From a bacterium (GTDB lineage: Bacteria > Verrucomicrobiota > Verrucomicrobiia > Limisphaerales > J093), in assembly GCA_021823625.1 (NCBI GenBank), contig JAKANS010000044.1, forward strand, positions 1-36,748: a stretch of DNA of 36,748 nt. Direction: 5' to 3'. Below are positions 1 to 7,699 of the stretch, in pieces. Under the pieces are notes generated by a model. It searched no databases, was not told the origin of the DNA, and worked only from the letters and a program-made list of their open reading frames with translations. Position 1 is the stretch's first letter, and each line of letters starts with the position of its first letter. A program made the position numbers and the translations under genes.

Positions 1-117
1 GGGGTTCAAATCGCCCAGCAGTTCCAAGGCCTGGCGGTAACGGGCACTGGTGACCGGGTTGATGGGATAGCTGGTCAGCCAGGGATAGTGCACCGCGGCG
101 TGGATGACGGCGCCGCG
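1..117 (-). mobile_element. IS110-family transposase remnant
   Basis: Read on the minus strand from about 117 to 1, the frame gives a peptide containing RGAVIHA, then VHYPWLTSYPINPVTSARY and RQAL. The YPINPxTxARYRxA block preceded by RGAxIHA is what I remember from the DEDD-type N-terminal domain of IS110 transposases. Expected residues after RQA (a PSGAKDDxxDA block) are absent; the frame instead reads ELLGDLNP to the window edge, so the copy is degenerate or ends here. No start codon, terminal repeats or serine-containing C-terminal domain are visible. The junction with the glycosidase fragment on the plus strand lies near 105-120. Identification is from a short stretch only. Confidence 0.5.
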
Positions 118-582
118 GGACAATTCTTCGGCAACAACCCCATCTGGCACTTCGACGGCCCGACGCTTTTCCCGCACCGAGACACCTGGCAACAGGCACT
201 GGACAGCACGGGCACCCGCGACGTGGCGCGACTGGGGGCGTTCTTTGCCGCGCGTCACCTGTCGGCGCTTGTGCCCGACCGCGAAAACAAACTCGTGGCC
301 GATGCGGGCGGCGGAGTCGCCCACGTGATGGCGGCCCGCAGCCTCGATGGCCGGCTTGCGGTGATCTACGTGCCCGCGACGGGCAAGGAGCCGCGGCAAG
401 TGATGTTGAACCTGGCCGAACTGTCCCCGCCGGTTACGGCCACCTGGTTCAATCCGGCGAAAGACGCAGCCGACCCGGCACCCGGACCGGTTTTCTCGAC
501 ATCAAGCCGGCAAATCCTCTCCACGCCCGGCGACAACGGCACCGGCGTCAACGACTGGGTGCTCACGCTCGAAACGCGGTAG
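106..582 (+). pseudogene. C-terminal fragment of DUF4038/apiosidase-like glycoside hydrolase
   Basis: The plus frame reads GAAGQFFGNNPIWHFD, then an LDSTGTRDV block, LVPD, and a beta-rich tail with VMAARSLDGRLAVIYVP and ATWFNPAKDA. This matches, from memory, the last third of DUF4038-type glycosidases followed by the putative collagen-binding C-terminal domain (Collagen-bind_2), which act on plant-type glycans after export. The TIM-barrel N-terminus (about 300 residues) is missing. The frame is open to base 1, but residues before about 106 look like the antisense of an IS110 transposase rather than glycosidase, so the gene is most likely 5'-truncated by that element. A GTG at 88 is the only nearby start and is probably not genuine. 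The natural stop is at 582. Confidence 0.65.
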
Positions 583-814
583 CCATCCCTCGCTTCCGTG
601 CACCGCTGCGCTCAAGGCGACCCAGCCCGGCGGGCAGCAAGGCATCCTGAGGTGGGTGACGCTCCATCGGTTTCTGCGCCAACCTGCGGGCCAAACCGGC
701 AGGCACGACAAGCTGGGTGATAGCTTTCATGCCGTTGATCGGCCGACGACGAATCGCCCTGCACGAGAGGACCACAATTGACAAACCCACCCCCCCCAAT
801 ACAGTCGAATTGCA

Positions 815-2860
815 ATGAGAAATGCTTCAGAGGTCACACTGCGGTGTATTTCGGGTATGGTTTTCGCAAAGCGACGGCATACGCAGACCGCCATCACGCT
901 TTTGGTCGCACTGCTCTTGGTAACTGAATGGTGCGTCAAGGCCGCCGAACTCCCGGGCCCTTGGGTGCAGGTCAACCGCCCGATTGCCTCGGTGCAGTTG
1001 GGATTTGTCGTACACGATCGAGGTGTGTTCTACACCGGTGGCTCTGACGGGTTGTTGCTCGCTTCGGCGGATGCCCGCGCTTGGGTCCAGCGCGACGTGG
1101 GGTTGACGAACTATCTTGCGATCGGCGCGGCAGGCAACGGCCGGGTGATTGTCAGCAACGGCTCAGATTTGGCCATTTCCAAAGATGGGCTCGTGTGGGA
1201 AATCCATCCGACTCCCGGGATCTGGTTTGCGACACTCGCGTTTGGCAACGGACTCTTCGTGGCTGGCAGCAACACCGGGGCGCTTCTGACTTCGACCAAC
1301 GGCGTGGACTGGGTGGTACGGCGGGCCGAGGATTTCTGGGAGAACTTCTCGGAGATTTGTGTTGGCGAAGGGGCGTTCGTCGCGCTGAGCGGCGACGGCG
1401 TTTTTTACTCTGAGACTGGCGAGCAGTGGAAGGAGGTCTTCGATTCGGTGGCAACAAGTCCCCAGCATTGCGTCTACGCGGATGGGAAGTTCCTGGGCGT
1501 GGATTCCGACGCATGGCTCTGGGTTTCGGCTGACGGCAAGGAATGGCAGAAGATGACGAACCGACTGTCCTCCACGGCGGTGAAGCTTCTGCATGACGGC
1601 ACTCAGTACCTCGCGGTCCATGCGGATAGCGCGCAGGTGTCTGTTTCGCCTGACGGGAACCAGTGGACGCTAGTGCGCTCGCCGTCCTCGATCACTGTTA
1701 AGGACGCCATCTTCGTTGACGGAAAGTTGGTGATGGTCGGGCGGGCCGGAGGCATTTTGTCTGGGCCGACGGTAACGAGGTTGGAGACGATCCATGCCGG
1801 GCTGGACCCTTTGTTCAACAGCGTGGCCGCTGGTCCTCCGGGTGTTGTGGCGGTTGCCGATACCCGATTCATTGTGGCGTTCTCCCCGGACGGCCTTTCC
1901 TGGCGCGGACTGCCACTGGCCCTGTCGAGCCAGAGCCGGCCGAAGTTTGTTCGGTACAGCCGAGGCCGGTTTGTCATGGGCGGGGAGCATGGGAGTCTCT
2001 GGACAAGCCCAGACGGGGAGACTTGGACATCAGCGCCGCTCGATCGAGACGTTACGCTGAAAGACCTGGCAACCGACGGCCAGACGGAGGTTCTCACCGC
2101 GTCGGCGGGCGTGGTTCTGTACTCGACCAACGGCGTGGAGTGGATCCCTGGCACGGTGCCGTACAGTGGGAGTGCCGTCGCTTGGGGTGGAGGAAACTGG
2201 GTCTGCCTCAACAGCGACGTGCCAGCGTCCTACAACACCTTCGTGCTCCACTCCACAAATGGACGGGAATGGACCAAGGCTTACGTGGCGGGGGTCCAAC
2301 TCAAAAGCCTGACCTACGCCAACGGGCAATTCGTCGCGGTCGGCAATTGGGGCGCGGTCGCCACCTCCCCGGATGGAGTGGCCTGGACCAAGGAGCCGCC
2401 AGCCACACCCGATCACCTCAGCAGCATCACGTACCATCAAGGGTGGTACCTAGCCACGGTCCAGCCACTGCCTGAACGCAGCACGCTCACGTTGCCGGCA
2501 GTTCTGTTGTCAACCAATGCAGTCGATTGGGTGGCCGGGCCAATCGAGACCCGCCGAAGCCGGCAGTTGGCGGCGGCAGGCGCCTCGTTCGGTGATGTGG
2601 CATGGGTCGTGGGGGAAGGCGGCATGATTAGGCGAGTGGGACCGATACAGGCACCGGAAGTCGGTCTGCAACGCGCGGCCGACCGATGGCGCTTCTCGGC
2701 CACCACGCCGCAGCACGTCGATCTGAGCCTTGAATCATCTGAGGATTTCCGGACTTGGCAGAATGTCGGACTGATTCTGAACCCAACTCCCGTCTTGGAA
2801 TTCGAGATCCTCACGCCAGGGGATGCCACGAGGCGGTTCTATCGTGCCGTGGCGCGGTGA
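815..2860 (+). CDS. Secreted repeat protein (BNR/WD40-like propeller)
   Basis: This 681-residue protein has an N-terminal hydrophobic segment (ITLLVALLLV, about residues 27-36) followed by CVKAAELPG, consistent with a signal peptide. An in-frame ATG at 860 would give a shorter, cleaner signal sequence and may be the real start. The body holds about 12 repeats of S-x-D/N-G-x-x-W (for example SKDGLVW, STNGVDW, SPDGNQW, SPDGETW), each followed by an aromatic/Gly-rich strand, as in BNR/sialidase-like or photosystem-II-stability-factor-like beta-propellers. The C-terminus carries the LSLESSEDFRTW...RRFYRAVAR tail typical of secreted Verrucomicrobiota proteins. No catalytic residues can be assigned; a surface or extracellular binding role is inferred. 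The gene is monocistronic, with no clear ribosome-binding site. Confidence 0.8.
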   Translation: MRNASEVTLRCISGMVFAKRRHTQTAITLLVALLLVTEWCVKAAELPGPWVQVNRPIASVQLGFVVHDRGVFYTGGSDGLLLASADARAWVQRDVGLTNYLAIGAAGNGRVIVSNGSDLAISKDGLVWEIHPTPGIWFATLAFGNGLFVAGSNTGALLTSTNGVDWVVRRAEDFWENFSEICVGEGAFVALSGDGVFYSETGEQWKEVFDSVATSPQHCVYADGKFLGVDSDAWLWVSADGKEWQKMTNRLSSTAVKLLHDGTQYLAVHADSAQVSVSPDGNQWTLVRSPSSITVKDAIFVDGKLVMVGRAGGILSGPTVTRLETIHAGLDPLFNSVAAGPPGVVAVADTRFIVAFSPDGLSWRGLPLALSSQSRPKFVRYSRGRFVMGGEHGSLWTSPDGETWTSAPLDRDVTLKDLATDGQTEVLTASAGVVLYSTNGVEWIPGTVPYSGSAVAWGGGNWVCLNSDVPASYNTFVLHSTNGREWTKAYVAGVQLKSLTYANGQFVAVGNWGAVATSPDGVAWTKEPPATPDHLSSITYHQGWYLATVQPLPERSTLTLPAVLLSTNAVDWVAGPIETRRSRQLAAAGASFGDVAWVVGEGGMIRRVGPIQAPEVGLQRAADRWRFSATTPQHVDLSLESSEDFRTWQNVGLILNPTPVLEFEILTPGDATRRFYRAVAR

Positions 2861-2937
2861 TCGCCACGTGCGGCAACGGGTTGTGGCTTGCGTCCTGAAG
2901 CCTCCCCGGCGACAAACGGAACGCTGGGGCAAACCAC

Positions 2938-3157
2938 TTCCTGCATCGGCCGCACCCGAGGCGCCGAAAAGGCGCGCTCATTCGCTTCGAGGTGTTTGAT
3001 CACGTCTTCCACGATTTCGCAAAGCTCCGCGTAAACTTGGATCGGGTCTTCGCCGAGGAGGCCTGTAATCGGATTGGGGCGCTTCTCAATGCCTGTAGGT
3101 TTGATCTTCGTTGCTCCCCTCGACCCATTTGTAGTAAGGATCGCCGGATTTCACCAT
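2938..3157 (-). pseudogene. Decayed second hicB copy (frameshifted)
   Basis: From an ATG at 3157 the frame reads MVKSGDPYYKWVEGSNEDQTY and then stops. In the +1 frame it continues GIEKRPNPITGLLGEDPIQVYAELCEIVEDVIKHLEANE...RPMQEV. Joined, these align end to end with the intact hicB at 3355-3576 (DRYYKWVEWSDED...LITGIHGDDPVRLYGELCQVVEDVISHLQAEG...RPMQEVA). By eye, one extra base near 3090 breaks the frame. The homologous ending RPMQEV is kept, but the frame then runs on without a matching stop. No intact hicA lies upstream; instead there is a fragment resembling the sugar isomerase gene. It is interpreted as the decayed half of a duplicated toxin-antitoxin locus. Confidence 0.75.
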
Positions 3158-3190
3158 TGGGAAACCACACCAAACTCCTCAAGTACTTGA

Positions 3191-3245
3191 TCGATGGTGC
3201 TGCCATCGACGGACAGGACGAGGTCGCGCGGGCAGTCTTTCTTCA
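3191..3245 (-). repeat. Direct repeat, copy 1 (isomerase 3'-end fragment)
   Basis: About 55 bp that match 3872-3926 with roughly 3 differences; the last 40 bp (3206-3245 and 3887-3926) are identical. Copy 2 encodes the KKDCPRDLVLSVECGTIEQ segment of the intact isomerase. Copy 1 gives KKDCPRDLVLSVDGSTIDQ and then a different tail that stops across the decayed hicB start codon. The orientation is the same in both copies, so the intact hicAB lies between two direct repeats. Confidence 0.85.
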
Positions 3246-3354
3246 TGTTGTAGATCACCTTCCTCCAATGCCAGGGTGCCACTGACGTCGTCCAGCGCGG
3301 AACTGGGAGGATTAACACGCTTCGTTCCGTCTCGGGCGCGTTTCTGGCCCAAAA

Positions 3355-3576
3355 CTACGCCACTTCCTGCATCGGGCGTGTCCGGGCCGGCGGGAGCGGA
3401 CGGCCTTCGGCCTGCAGGTGGCTGATGACGTCCTCCACCACCTGGCACAGTTCTCCGTAAAGCCGAACCGGGTCATCACCGTGAATGCCGGTAATGAGAT
3501 CGGGACACTTGCCCACGTAAACGTTGTCCTCGTCGCTCCACTCCACCCATTTGTAATACCGGTCGCTGCTTTTCAT
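3355..3576 (-). CDS. hicB: HicB-family antitoxin
   Basis: This 73-residue protein has the HicB partial RNase-H-like fold signature: YYKWVEWSDEDNVYVGKCPDLITGIHGDDP followed by an amphipathic helix (LYGELCQVVEDVISHLQAEG). HicB neutralises HicA by masking its active site, and many HicB proteins also repress the operon. No helix-turn-helix or ribbon-helix-helix domain follows the core; the protein ends RPMQEVA, so it is of the short type and any DNA binding is not evident. Its ATG overlaps the hicA stop by 4 nt (ATGA), giving the toxin-first gene order normal for hicAB and implying translational coupling. A decayed paralogue lies just downstream. Confidence 0.85.
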   Translation of the reverse strand: MKSSDRYYKWVEWSDEDNVYVGKCPDLITGIHGDDPVRLYGELCQVVEDVISHLQAEGRPLPPARTRPMQEVA

Positions 3577-3776
3577 GACTGCACGCGTTCAATGGCCATT
3601 CGGACCTGCTTCTCCTGGTAGTGCTTGGCGTCGTCCCCGCTGCCACCGCTCAGGGTCACCGCGCCGGGATACTTCGCGTGTCCGTACTTGCGATGGGATC
3701 CCTTCCCACCGCCAGGGATCTCGTAGAACCCAGCCCGGATCTGGTCACGGATCAGTTGTCTGACTTTCCGCGGCAC
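3573..3776 (-). CDS. hicA: HicA-family mRNA interferase toxin
   Basis: This 67-residue protein starts with a basic helix (PRKVRQLIRDQIRAGFYEIPG) and carries the HicA catalytic signature G-S-H-R-K-Y at about residues 26-31, within GGGKGSHRKYGHAKYPG, followed by a GDDAKHYQEKQVRMAIE helix. HicA toxins are double-stranded-RNA-binding-fold ribonucleases that cleave mRNA using the conserved His. The Gly-Ser-His motif is intact, so the toxin is probably active. The gene begins 52 bp downstream of the isomerase gene on the same strand, and overlaps hicB by 4 nt. The spacing suggests it could be read from the upstream isomerase transcript or from its own short promoter region. Confidence 0.87.
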   Translation of the reverse strand: MPRKVRQLIRDQIRAGFYEIPGGGKGSHRKYGHAKYPGAVTLSGGSGDDAKHYQEKQVRMAIERVQS

Positions 3777-3828
3777 CTTCGCACTTTAACCAATCCCCTG
3801 ATCGGCCGCAACCAAGTGCGTGCCGAAA

Positions 3829-4656
3829 TTAAACCAAGCCCTTCAAATGCCGGATCGACCGTTCGGCCTGCTCGATGGTGCCGCATTCGACGGACAGGAC
3901 GAGGTCGCGCGGGCAGTCTTTCTTCACGATCGCGATGACTTTCTGCCAGTCCACGACGCCGTCGCCGCAGGCGCAACCGACCGGGGTGCCGGTCACCTTG
4001 CCGCGTTCGGCCGAGGCGTGCTCGACCGAGATGTCCTTGGCGTGGAGGTGGACGAGACGCTTGACCACGCGCTTGAGCCACTGGATCGGGTCGTGGCCGC
4101 AGAGGAAGGCGTTGCCGGTGTCGTAGTTGATGCCCACCGCCGGGCTTTTCACGAGCTTGTAGATGCGGTCCAGGCCCTCGGGCGTTTTGCTGTATTGCTG
4201 GTGGCATTCGAGACCGATCAAAATGCCGCGCGGTTCGGCGACCTTCGACGCCTCCATGATCGTGTAACGCATGAGCGTGAAGTCCTCGTCCGCGGTGGTC
4301 CAGGGCTGCTTGGGGCCCTCGTCGGTGTTGACGACCGGCGCGCCGCACTCGGCGGCGAAGCGGATGGCCTGTTTGAGGTACTCGACGCCGATCTCGGGTT
4401 TGGTCAGCGGCGTGTGGGCGGACAGGCCGGAGAGTTTGATGCCCGATTTCTCGCAGGCGCGTTTGAGGCGGAGCGGGTCGTCGAGCATCGAGACGCTGTG
4501 GAAGTAGCCGGCCTCGCTGAGGAGTTCGCGGCCCCAGTGGACCATCGGCTCGACGTGCGTGTAGCCGAGCTCGGCGGCCTTCTGGACGCCCCACTCGAAG
4601 TGCTTGTCCGCGTGGCGGACGAATTCCATGTTGATGCCGAAATAGACTTTGCCCAT
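3829..4656 (-). CDS. Sugar phosphate isomerase/epimerase (xylose-isomerase-like TIM barrel)
   Basis: This 275-residue soluble protein starts at the ATG of MGKVYFGINMEFVRHADK. The frame is open upstream to a TTG at 4698, but the added 14 residues look non-coding. Landmarks of the AP-endonuclease-2/xylose-isomerase-like barrel are visible: VNTDEGPK, IGLECHQQYSKTPEG (metal-ligand Glu/His strand), VGINYDTGNAFLCGHDP (Asp ligand), LVHLHAKDI (His/Asp) and LSVECGTIEQAERS (terminal Glu ligand). Such enzymes catalyse metal-dependent epimerisation or isomerisation of sugars and inositols. The gene is 165 bp downstream of the Tat-exported oxidoreductase on the same strand, a common pairing in sugar oxidation-isomerisation routes. 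The substrate is unknown. The last 55 bp region is duplicated at 3191-3245. Confidence 0.85.
   Translation of the reverse strand: MGKVYFGINMEFVRHADKHFEWGVQKAAELGYTHVEPMVHWGRELLSEAGYFHSVSMLDDPLRLKRACEKSGIKLSGLSAHTPLTKPEIGVEYLKQAIRFAAECGAPVVNTDEGPKQPWTTADEDFTLMRYTIMEASKVAEPRGILIGLECHQQYSKTPEGLDRIYKLVKSPAVGINYDTGNAFLCGHDPIQWLKRVVKRLVHLHAKDISVEHASAERGKVTGTPVGCACGDGVVDWQKVIAIVKKDCPRDLVLSVECGTIEQAERSIRHLKGLV
3872..3926 (-). repeat. Direct repeat, copy 2 (within isomerase gene)
   Basis: This is the parental-looking copy of the 55-bp repeat, inside the isomerase coding sequence near its 3' end. It encodes the conserved terminal metal-ligand strand (LSVECG). See copy 1 at 3191-3245. Confidence 0.85.
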
Positions 4657-4821
4657 AGGTGGTTCGGTTTGAGTTTGTGTGTGCTTGACGAAAGGCAACC
4701 GCAGCGCGGAGCGGAAAGCAACTTAGAAACCGCGGATGGACGCGGGTGAGCGCAGATCAAACCGGACCGGTCCGGCTTCTGATTAAGGGCACCCCGTTTG
4801 CGCGGTCGCAGTGCCGCCTGA

Positions 4822-6108
4822 TCAGAGGACGATGTCCAGCTTGTCGGTGTCGAACGTGGCCACCTTTTTGTTCAGGAACGCCAGCATGGACATGTTCATC
4901 GCCGCCTGCACATACAGGCCGAACTCGACGTCGCTGACCGGCTTTTCGCGCGTGCGCACGCAATGCAGGAAGTTCTGCCAGTGGAGCAGCGTGGTGTTCG
5001 GTTTGCTGCCGGGAATCACGGTCTTCTCGCCTTTGCGCGGGATGAAGGTGACGCTGTCGAACCCGCCCTCGAACGCCGGGCCTTGCATCGTGATGGTGCC
5101 CTCGTCGCCGCGGATCGCGGGGTCGGTCGGGAACTCGTTCGCCAGCGTGCAAACCAGCACGATCGAGAGCTTCTGCGGGTAATCGACGCACATGTTGAAC
5201 GTATCCGGCACCTCGCGATCGTAGGTGTCGTATTTGAAGATGCCGCCGGAGGCGACCGCCAGCGACGGGAACTTCAGGCCCAGCAGACTGATGAACGGCG
5301 TAAGCACGTGCGGGAACAGGTCGGTGCACGGGCCGCCGGCGTAATCGAGGTACTTCCGCCAACTGAAGAACCGGTCCACCGTGAACGGCACCTTGGGCGC
5401 GTCGCCGAGGAAGCCTTCCCAGTCGCAGTCCGGACCAGGCTTCGCGTTCGGGTCGGCGATGGGCATGCGCTCGCCCCAATCGCCGTAGCGGTAATAGCCG
5501 GCCTGGACGTGTTGCGGCCGGCCGATGGCGCCTTTTTGGATCAGGTCGCGGACCTGCTTCCAGGCGACGTTCGAGTTGCCCTGGTTGCCGATCTGGACGA
5601 CGCGTTTGAGCTTCACGGTTTCCTGGTAAAACTGCCGGCTCAACGCGAACTGGCTCCAGTGGCCCATCGGCTTCTCGCAATAAACGTCCTTGCCCGCGCG
5701 GATGGCGTCGATCGCCTGCGGGACGTGCAACCGGTCCGGCGTGGCGATGAGGACAACGTCGATGGCGGGGTCCGCGAGGAGTTCGTGATAGTTCGCGTAG
5801 GCCTTGGCCTTGGCGTGTTCGGTGGCGGCGCGTTTCCGCGGGCCGTAGGTGTCGCTAATGCCGACCACCTCAAGCGACTCGCCCTGGTTGATCATGCCGA
5901 GGACGACGTCCAGGTGATAACGTCCGCGACCACCGACGCCGATGAAGCCGACGCCGAGCCGCTCGTTCGCGCCGAGCACGGAACGGCTGGCGACGAAAGG
6001 TGCGGCGACGACGCCCAGCGCGGCGGCGCTGGAGGTGGTTTGGAGGAATTGACGACGGCTCAGCGGTGAACTGGTCGCGTCACCAAGGGTTGAAATCCGC
6101 GAGTTCAT
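4822..6108 (-). CDS. Tat-exported Gfo/Idh/MocA family oxidoreductase
   Basis: This 428-residue protein has a twin-arginine signal: S-R-R-Q-F-L at residues 17-22, then a hydrophobic AAALGVVAAPFVA stretch and a likely cleavage near SVLGA. The mature part starts with a Rossmann motif (VGFIGVGGRGRYH, about 53-65), followed by the family's catalytic EKP motif in DVYCEKPMGHW (about 143-153) and a substrate-domain segment QAGYYRYGDWGERM. These enzymes oxidise or reduce sugars and cyclitols with tightly bound NAD(P), and Tat export carries the folded holoenzyme to the periplasm. Upstream, 19 nt away, is a 32-codon ORF coupled to a pseudopilin. Downstream lies the isomerase, suggesting joint carbohydrate processing. 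The substrate is not predictable. Confidence 0.9.
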   Translation of the reverse strand: MNSRISTLGDATSSPLSRRQFLQTTSSAAALGVVAAPFVASRSVLGANERLGVGFIGVGGRGRYHLDVVLGMINQGESLEVVGISDTYGPRKRAATEHAKAKAYANYHELLADPAIDVVLIATPDRLHVPQAIDAIRAGKDVYCEKPMGHWSQFALSRQFYQETVKLKRVVQIGNQGNSNVAWKQVRDLIQKGAIGRPQHVQAGYYRYGDWGERMPIADPNAKPGPDCDWEGFLGDAPKVPFTVDRFFSWRKYLDYAGGPCTDLFPHVLTPFISLLGLKFPSLAVASGGIFKYDTYDREVPDTFNMCVDYPQKLSIVLVCTLANEFPTDPAIRGDEGTITMQGPAFEGGFDSVTFIPRKGEKTVIPGSKPNTTLLHWQNFLHCVRTREKPVSDVEFGLYVQAAMNMSMLAFLNKKVATFDTDKLDIVL

Positions 6109-6127
6109 GGTGAAGTCGAGTCGAATC

Positions 6128-6226
6128 TCACCGGGTCAAGTTGTACTTGATGTTGGTCAAGTTCCCGAAGGCTTCTGCAACGTCGGCCAGTCCGCTCTTG
6201 GGGGGGGCACTCTCGCCGGTCTTCAT
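6128..6226 (-). CDS. 32-codon coupled micro-ORF, function unknown
   Basis: An ATG at 6226 overlaps the pseudopilin TGA (ATGA) and opens a frame of 32 codons beginning [20 protein letters not shown] and ending in NLTR, 19 nt before the oxidoreductase ATG. The coding sequence contains a run of eight C residues (8 G on the plus strand, 6200-6207), a slippage-prone tract. It may be a real small protein, a translational relay from pseudopilin to oxidoreductase, or a chance ORF. The helix-like middle ([11 protein letters not shown]) is weak support. No homologue is recognised. Confidence 0.35.
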   Translation of the reverse strand: MKTGESAPPKSGLADVAEAFGNLTNIKYNLTR

Positions 6227-6996
6227 TGCCCGCCCACGTCCGGCTTGAGCCACGGCGTGCCGGACCAGAACCATTTGCGCGGCTGGAAGCTCTCGACGTG
6301 ACCGTCCACGAAGGCGATGGCACTGCGGCCGCCGTGCCGCGGATGCGGCCCGCCCCAATTGGGATCGTCGTTGGTGACGCCGCCGGTGTTGGGCGCGTCG
6401 TTGCCGGGGTCATGCACGATCCAGCATCCGGGTTTCTCCGGCGACGCCTCGGTCACGCACTTGAGCGGGTCGGTGGTTTTCAGCGGCTTGGTGCCGGCAT
6501 CGGTCAGATAAACAGTCGCCGTGGGCACGCGCACGGCGGCGTCGCGCATCGACGGCCAGTCCTTCACGTCCCAGACGTTGGGCCAGTCGCAACCGCCGAG
6601 GCGGAAGTTCATGCCGTAATTCGAGATCGCCTTGTCGCCGGCGTCGCTCGGGTAGTTCTGGAGGAACTCCTTGAACTTGCGGCTGCGCACCGGGCAGAGG
6701 AGCAGGTTGGTCGCCTGCTGGTAAGGTTGCAGGAAGTTGAACCAGGCCCGGCGCGTGACGTTGTTGCCGCGCACCTGGAATGTGAACGGGTAGCGCGCGT
6801 CGAAATCGTCCGCGTAGAGTTTCGTGGCGAGCGTCATCTGGCGAAGGTTGTTGACGCAGGCGGTCGCCTGGGCCTTTTGCTTGGCCTTGGCCAGCGCGGG
6901 CAGCAACATGCCGGCAAGGATGGCGATAATGGCGATGACCACGAGGAGTTCGATCAGGGTAAAGCCCGCGGGCCGCTGTCGCTTTGGAGATTGCAT
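6223..6996 (-). CDS. Prepilin-type N-terminal cleavage/methylation protein with H-X9-DG tail
   Basis: This 257-residue protein carries a class III (type IV pilin-like) signal, [32 protein letters not shown], with the G-F cleavage site and the +5 Glu intact. A short [16 protein letters not shown] helix follows, then a globular domain. The C-terminus has the [12 protein letters not shown] segment, i.e. H-X9-DG, the hallmark of the DUF1559-related pseudopilin-like family expanded in Verrucomicrobiota, Planctomycetes and Lentisphaerae. It is processed by prepilin peptidase at the inner membrane; its function is mostly unknown and may be in secretion or sensing. It is the first gene of the leftward set and diverges from the sigma factor gene across a 130-bp gap. 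Confidence 0.9.
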   Translation of the reverse strand: MQSPKRQRPAGFTLIELLVVIAIIAILAGMLLPALAKAKQKAQATACVNNLRQMTLATKLYADDFDARYPFTFQVRGNNVTRRAWFNFLQPYQQATNLLLCPVRSRKFKEFLQNYPSDAGDKAISNYGMNFRLGGCDWPNVWDVKDWPSMRDAAVRVPTATVYLTDAGTKPLKTTDPLKCVTEASPEKPGCWIVHDPGNDAPNTGGVTNDDPNWGGPHPRHGGRSAIAFVDGHVESFQPRKWFWSGTPWLKPDVGGQ

Positions 6997-7126
6997 AGCA
7001 GACTTCTTACTCTCTTATGCCCATCGCGCAAGCCCGCGTGAGCACCGGTCTTGACCGCCCGCCAGCGCCGCGAAAAACATCCTAAGGAATTCCCGGCTGA
7101 CACGTTGAACAGGTGAACGGCGCAAC

Positions 7127-7699
7127 ATGCAGGCGACAGACCAGACGAACGGCAACGAGGTTGCCACCGCCAATGGCGATTGGGTCAGGGAGGCCTTTCG
7201 CCAGCACCAAGCCGCGTTGGTGAGCTACGTCCAGCACGTCCTGGGCGACCTCGACCAGGCCCGCGACGTGGTGCAGGAGGCGTTCCTGCGGTTGTGCCGC
7301 GAAGACGATTCCGGCCTGCGCGACCGCGTCGCGCCGTGGCTGTACACGGTGTGCCGGCGGCGGGCCCTGGACCTCCTGCGAAAGGAGCGTCGCATGCAAC
7401 CGATCAACGAAAACCAGACCGAGCGGTGGGCCAGCCGCGAGCCGACACCGGCCGACGCCGCCGAGACGAACGACCAGACCGGCCGCGCGCTGCGGTTCCT
7501 GCAACGCCTGCCGGAAAACCAGCGCGAGGTGGTGGTCCTGAAATTCCAGCACGCGCTCAGCTACCAGGAAATCGGCGGCGTCACCGGCCTGTCGGTCAGC
7601 AACGTCGGCTTCCTGATCCACACCGCCTTGAAGACCCTGCGCCGCTGGCTGGACGCTGAACCCGCGCCCGCGGCCCAACCCCAACGGAGGTCACCATGA
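7127..7699 (+). CDS. ECF-type RNA polymerase sigma factor
   Basis: This 190-residue sigma-70 family protein has only regions 2 and 4. Region 2 is visible as ALVSYVQHVLGDLDQARDVVQEAFLRL and APWLYTVCRRRALDLLRKERR. Region 4 is LPENQREVVVLKFQHALSYQEIGGVTGLSVSNVGFLIHTALKTLRRWL, with the helix-turn-helix that reads the -35 element. An acidic/Thr-rich linker separates them. The last codons overlap the start of the VWA gene by 4 nt (ATGA), so the two are translationally coupled. In such pairs the downstream membrane protein usually acts as the cognate anti-sigma factor or sensor, and I infer that here. The target regulon is unknown; a start at the ATG of MQATDQTN is the only good one. Confidence 0.9.
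   Translation: MQATDQTNGNEVATANGDWVREAFRQHQAALVSYVQHVLGDLDQARDVVQEAFLRLCREDDSGLRDRVAPWLYTVCRRRALDLLRKERRMQPINENQTERWASREPTPADAAETNDQTGRALRFLQRLPENQREVVVLKFQHALSYQEIGGVTGLSVSNVGFLIHTALKTLRRWLDAEPAPAAQPQRRSP

Noticed and set aside
563-799. Minus-strand frame of 78 residues (MGGVGLSIVVLSCR...)
   Set aside because: No family motif or coupling to a neighbour. It could be part of a dispersed repeat, but this cannot be supported from one copy.
7081-7126. Possible ECF-type promoter (GGAATT ... CGTTG) before the sigma gene
   Set aside because: The spacing between the two boxes is about 11-13 bp, shorter than the 16-17 bp expected, so it is not convincing.
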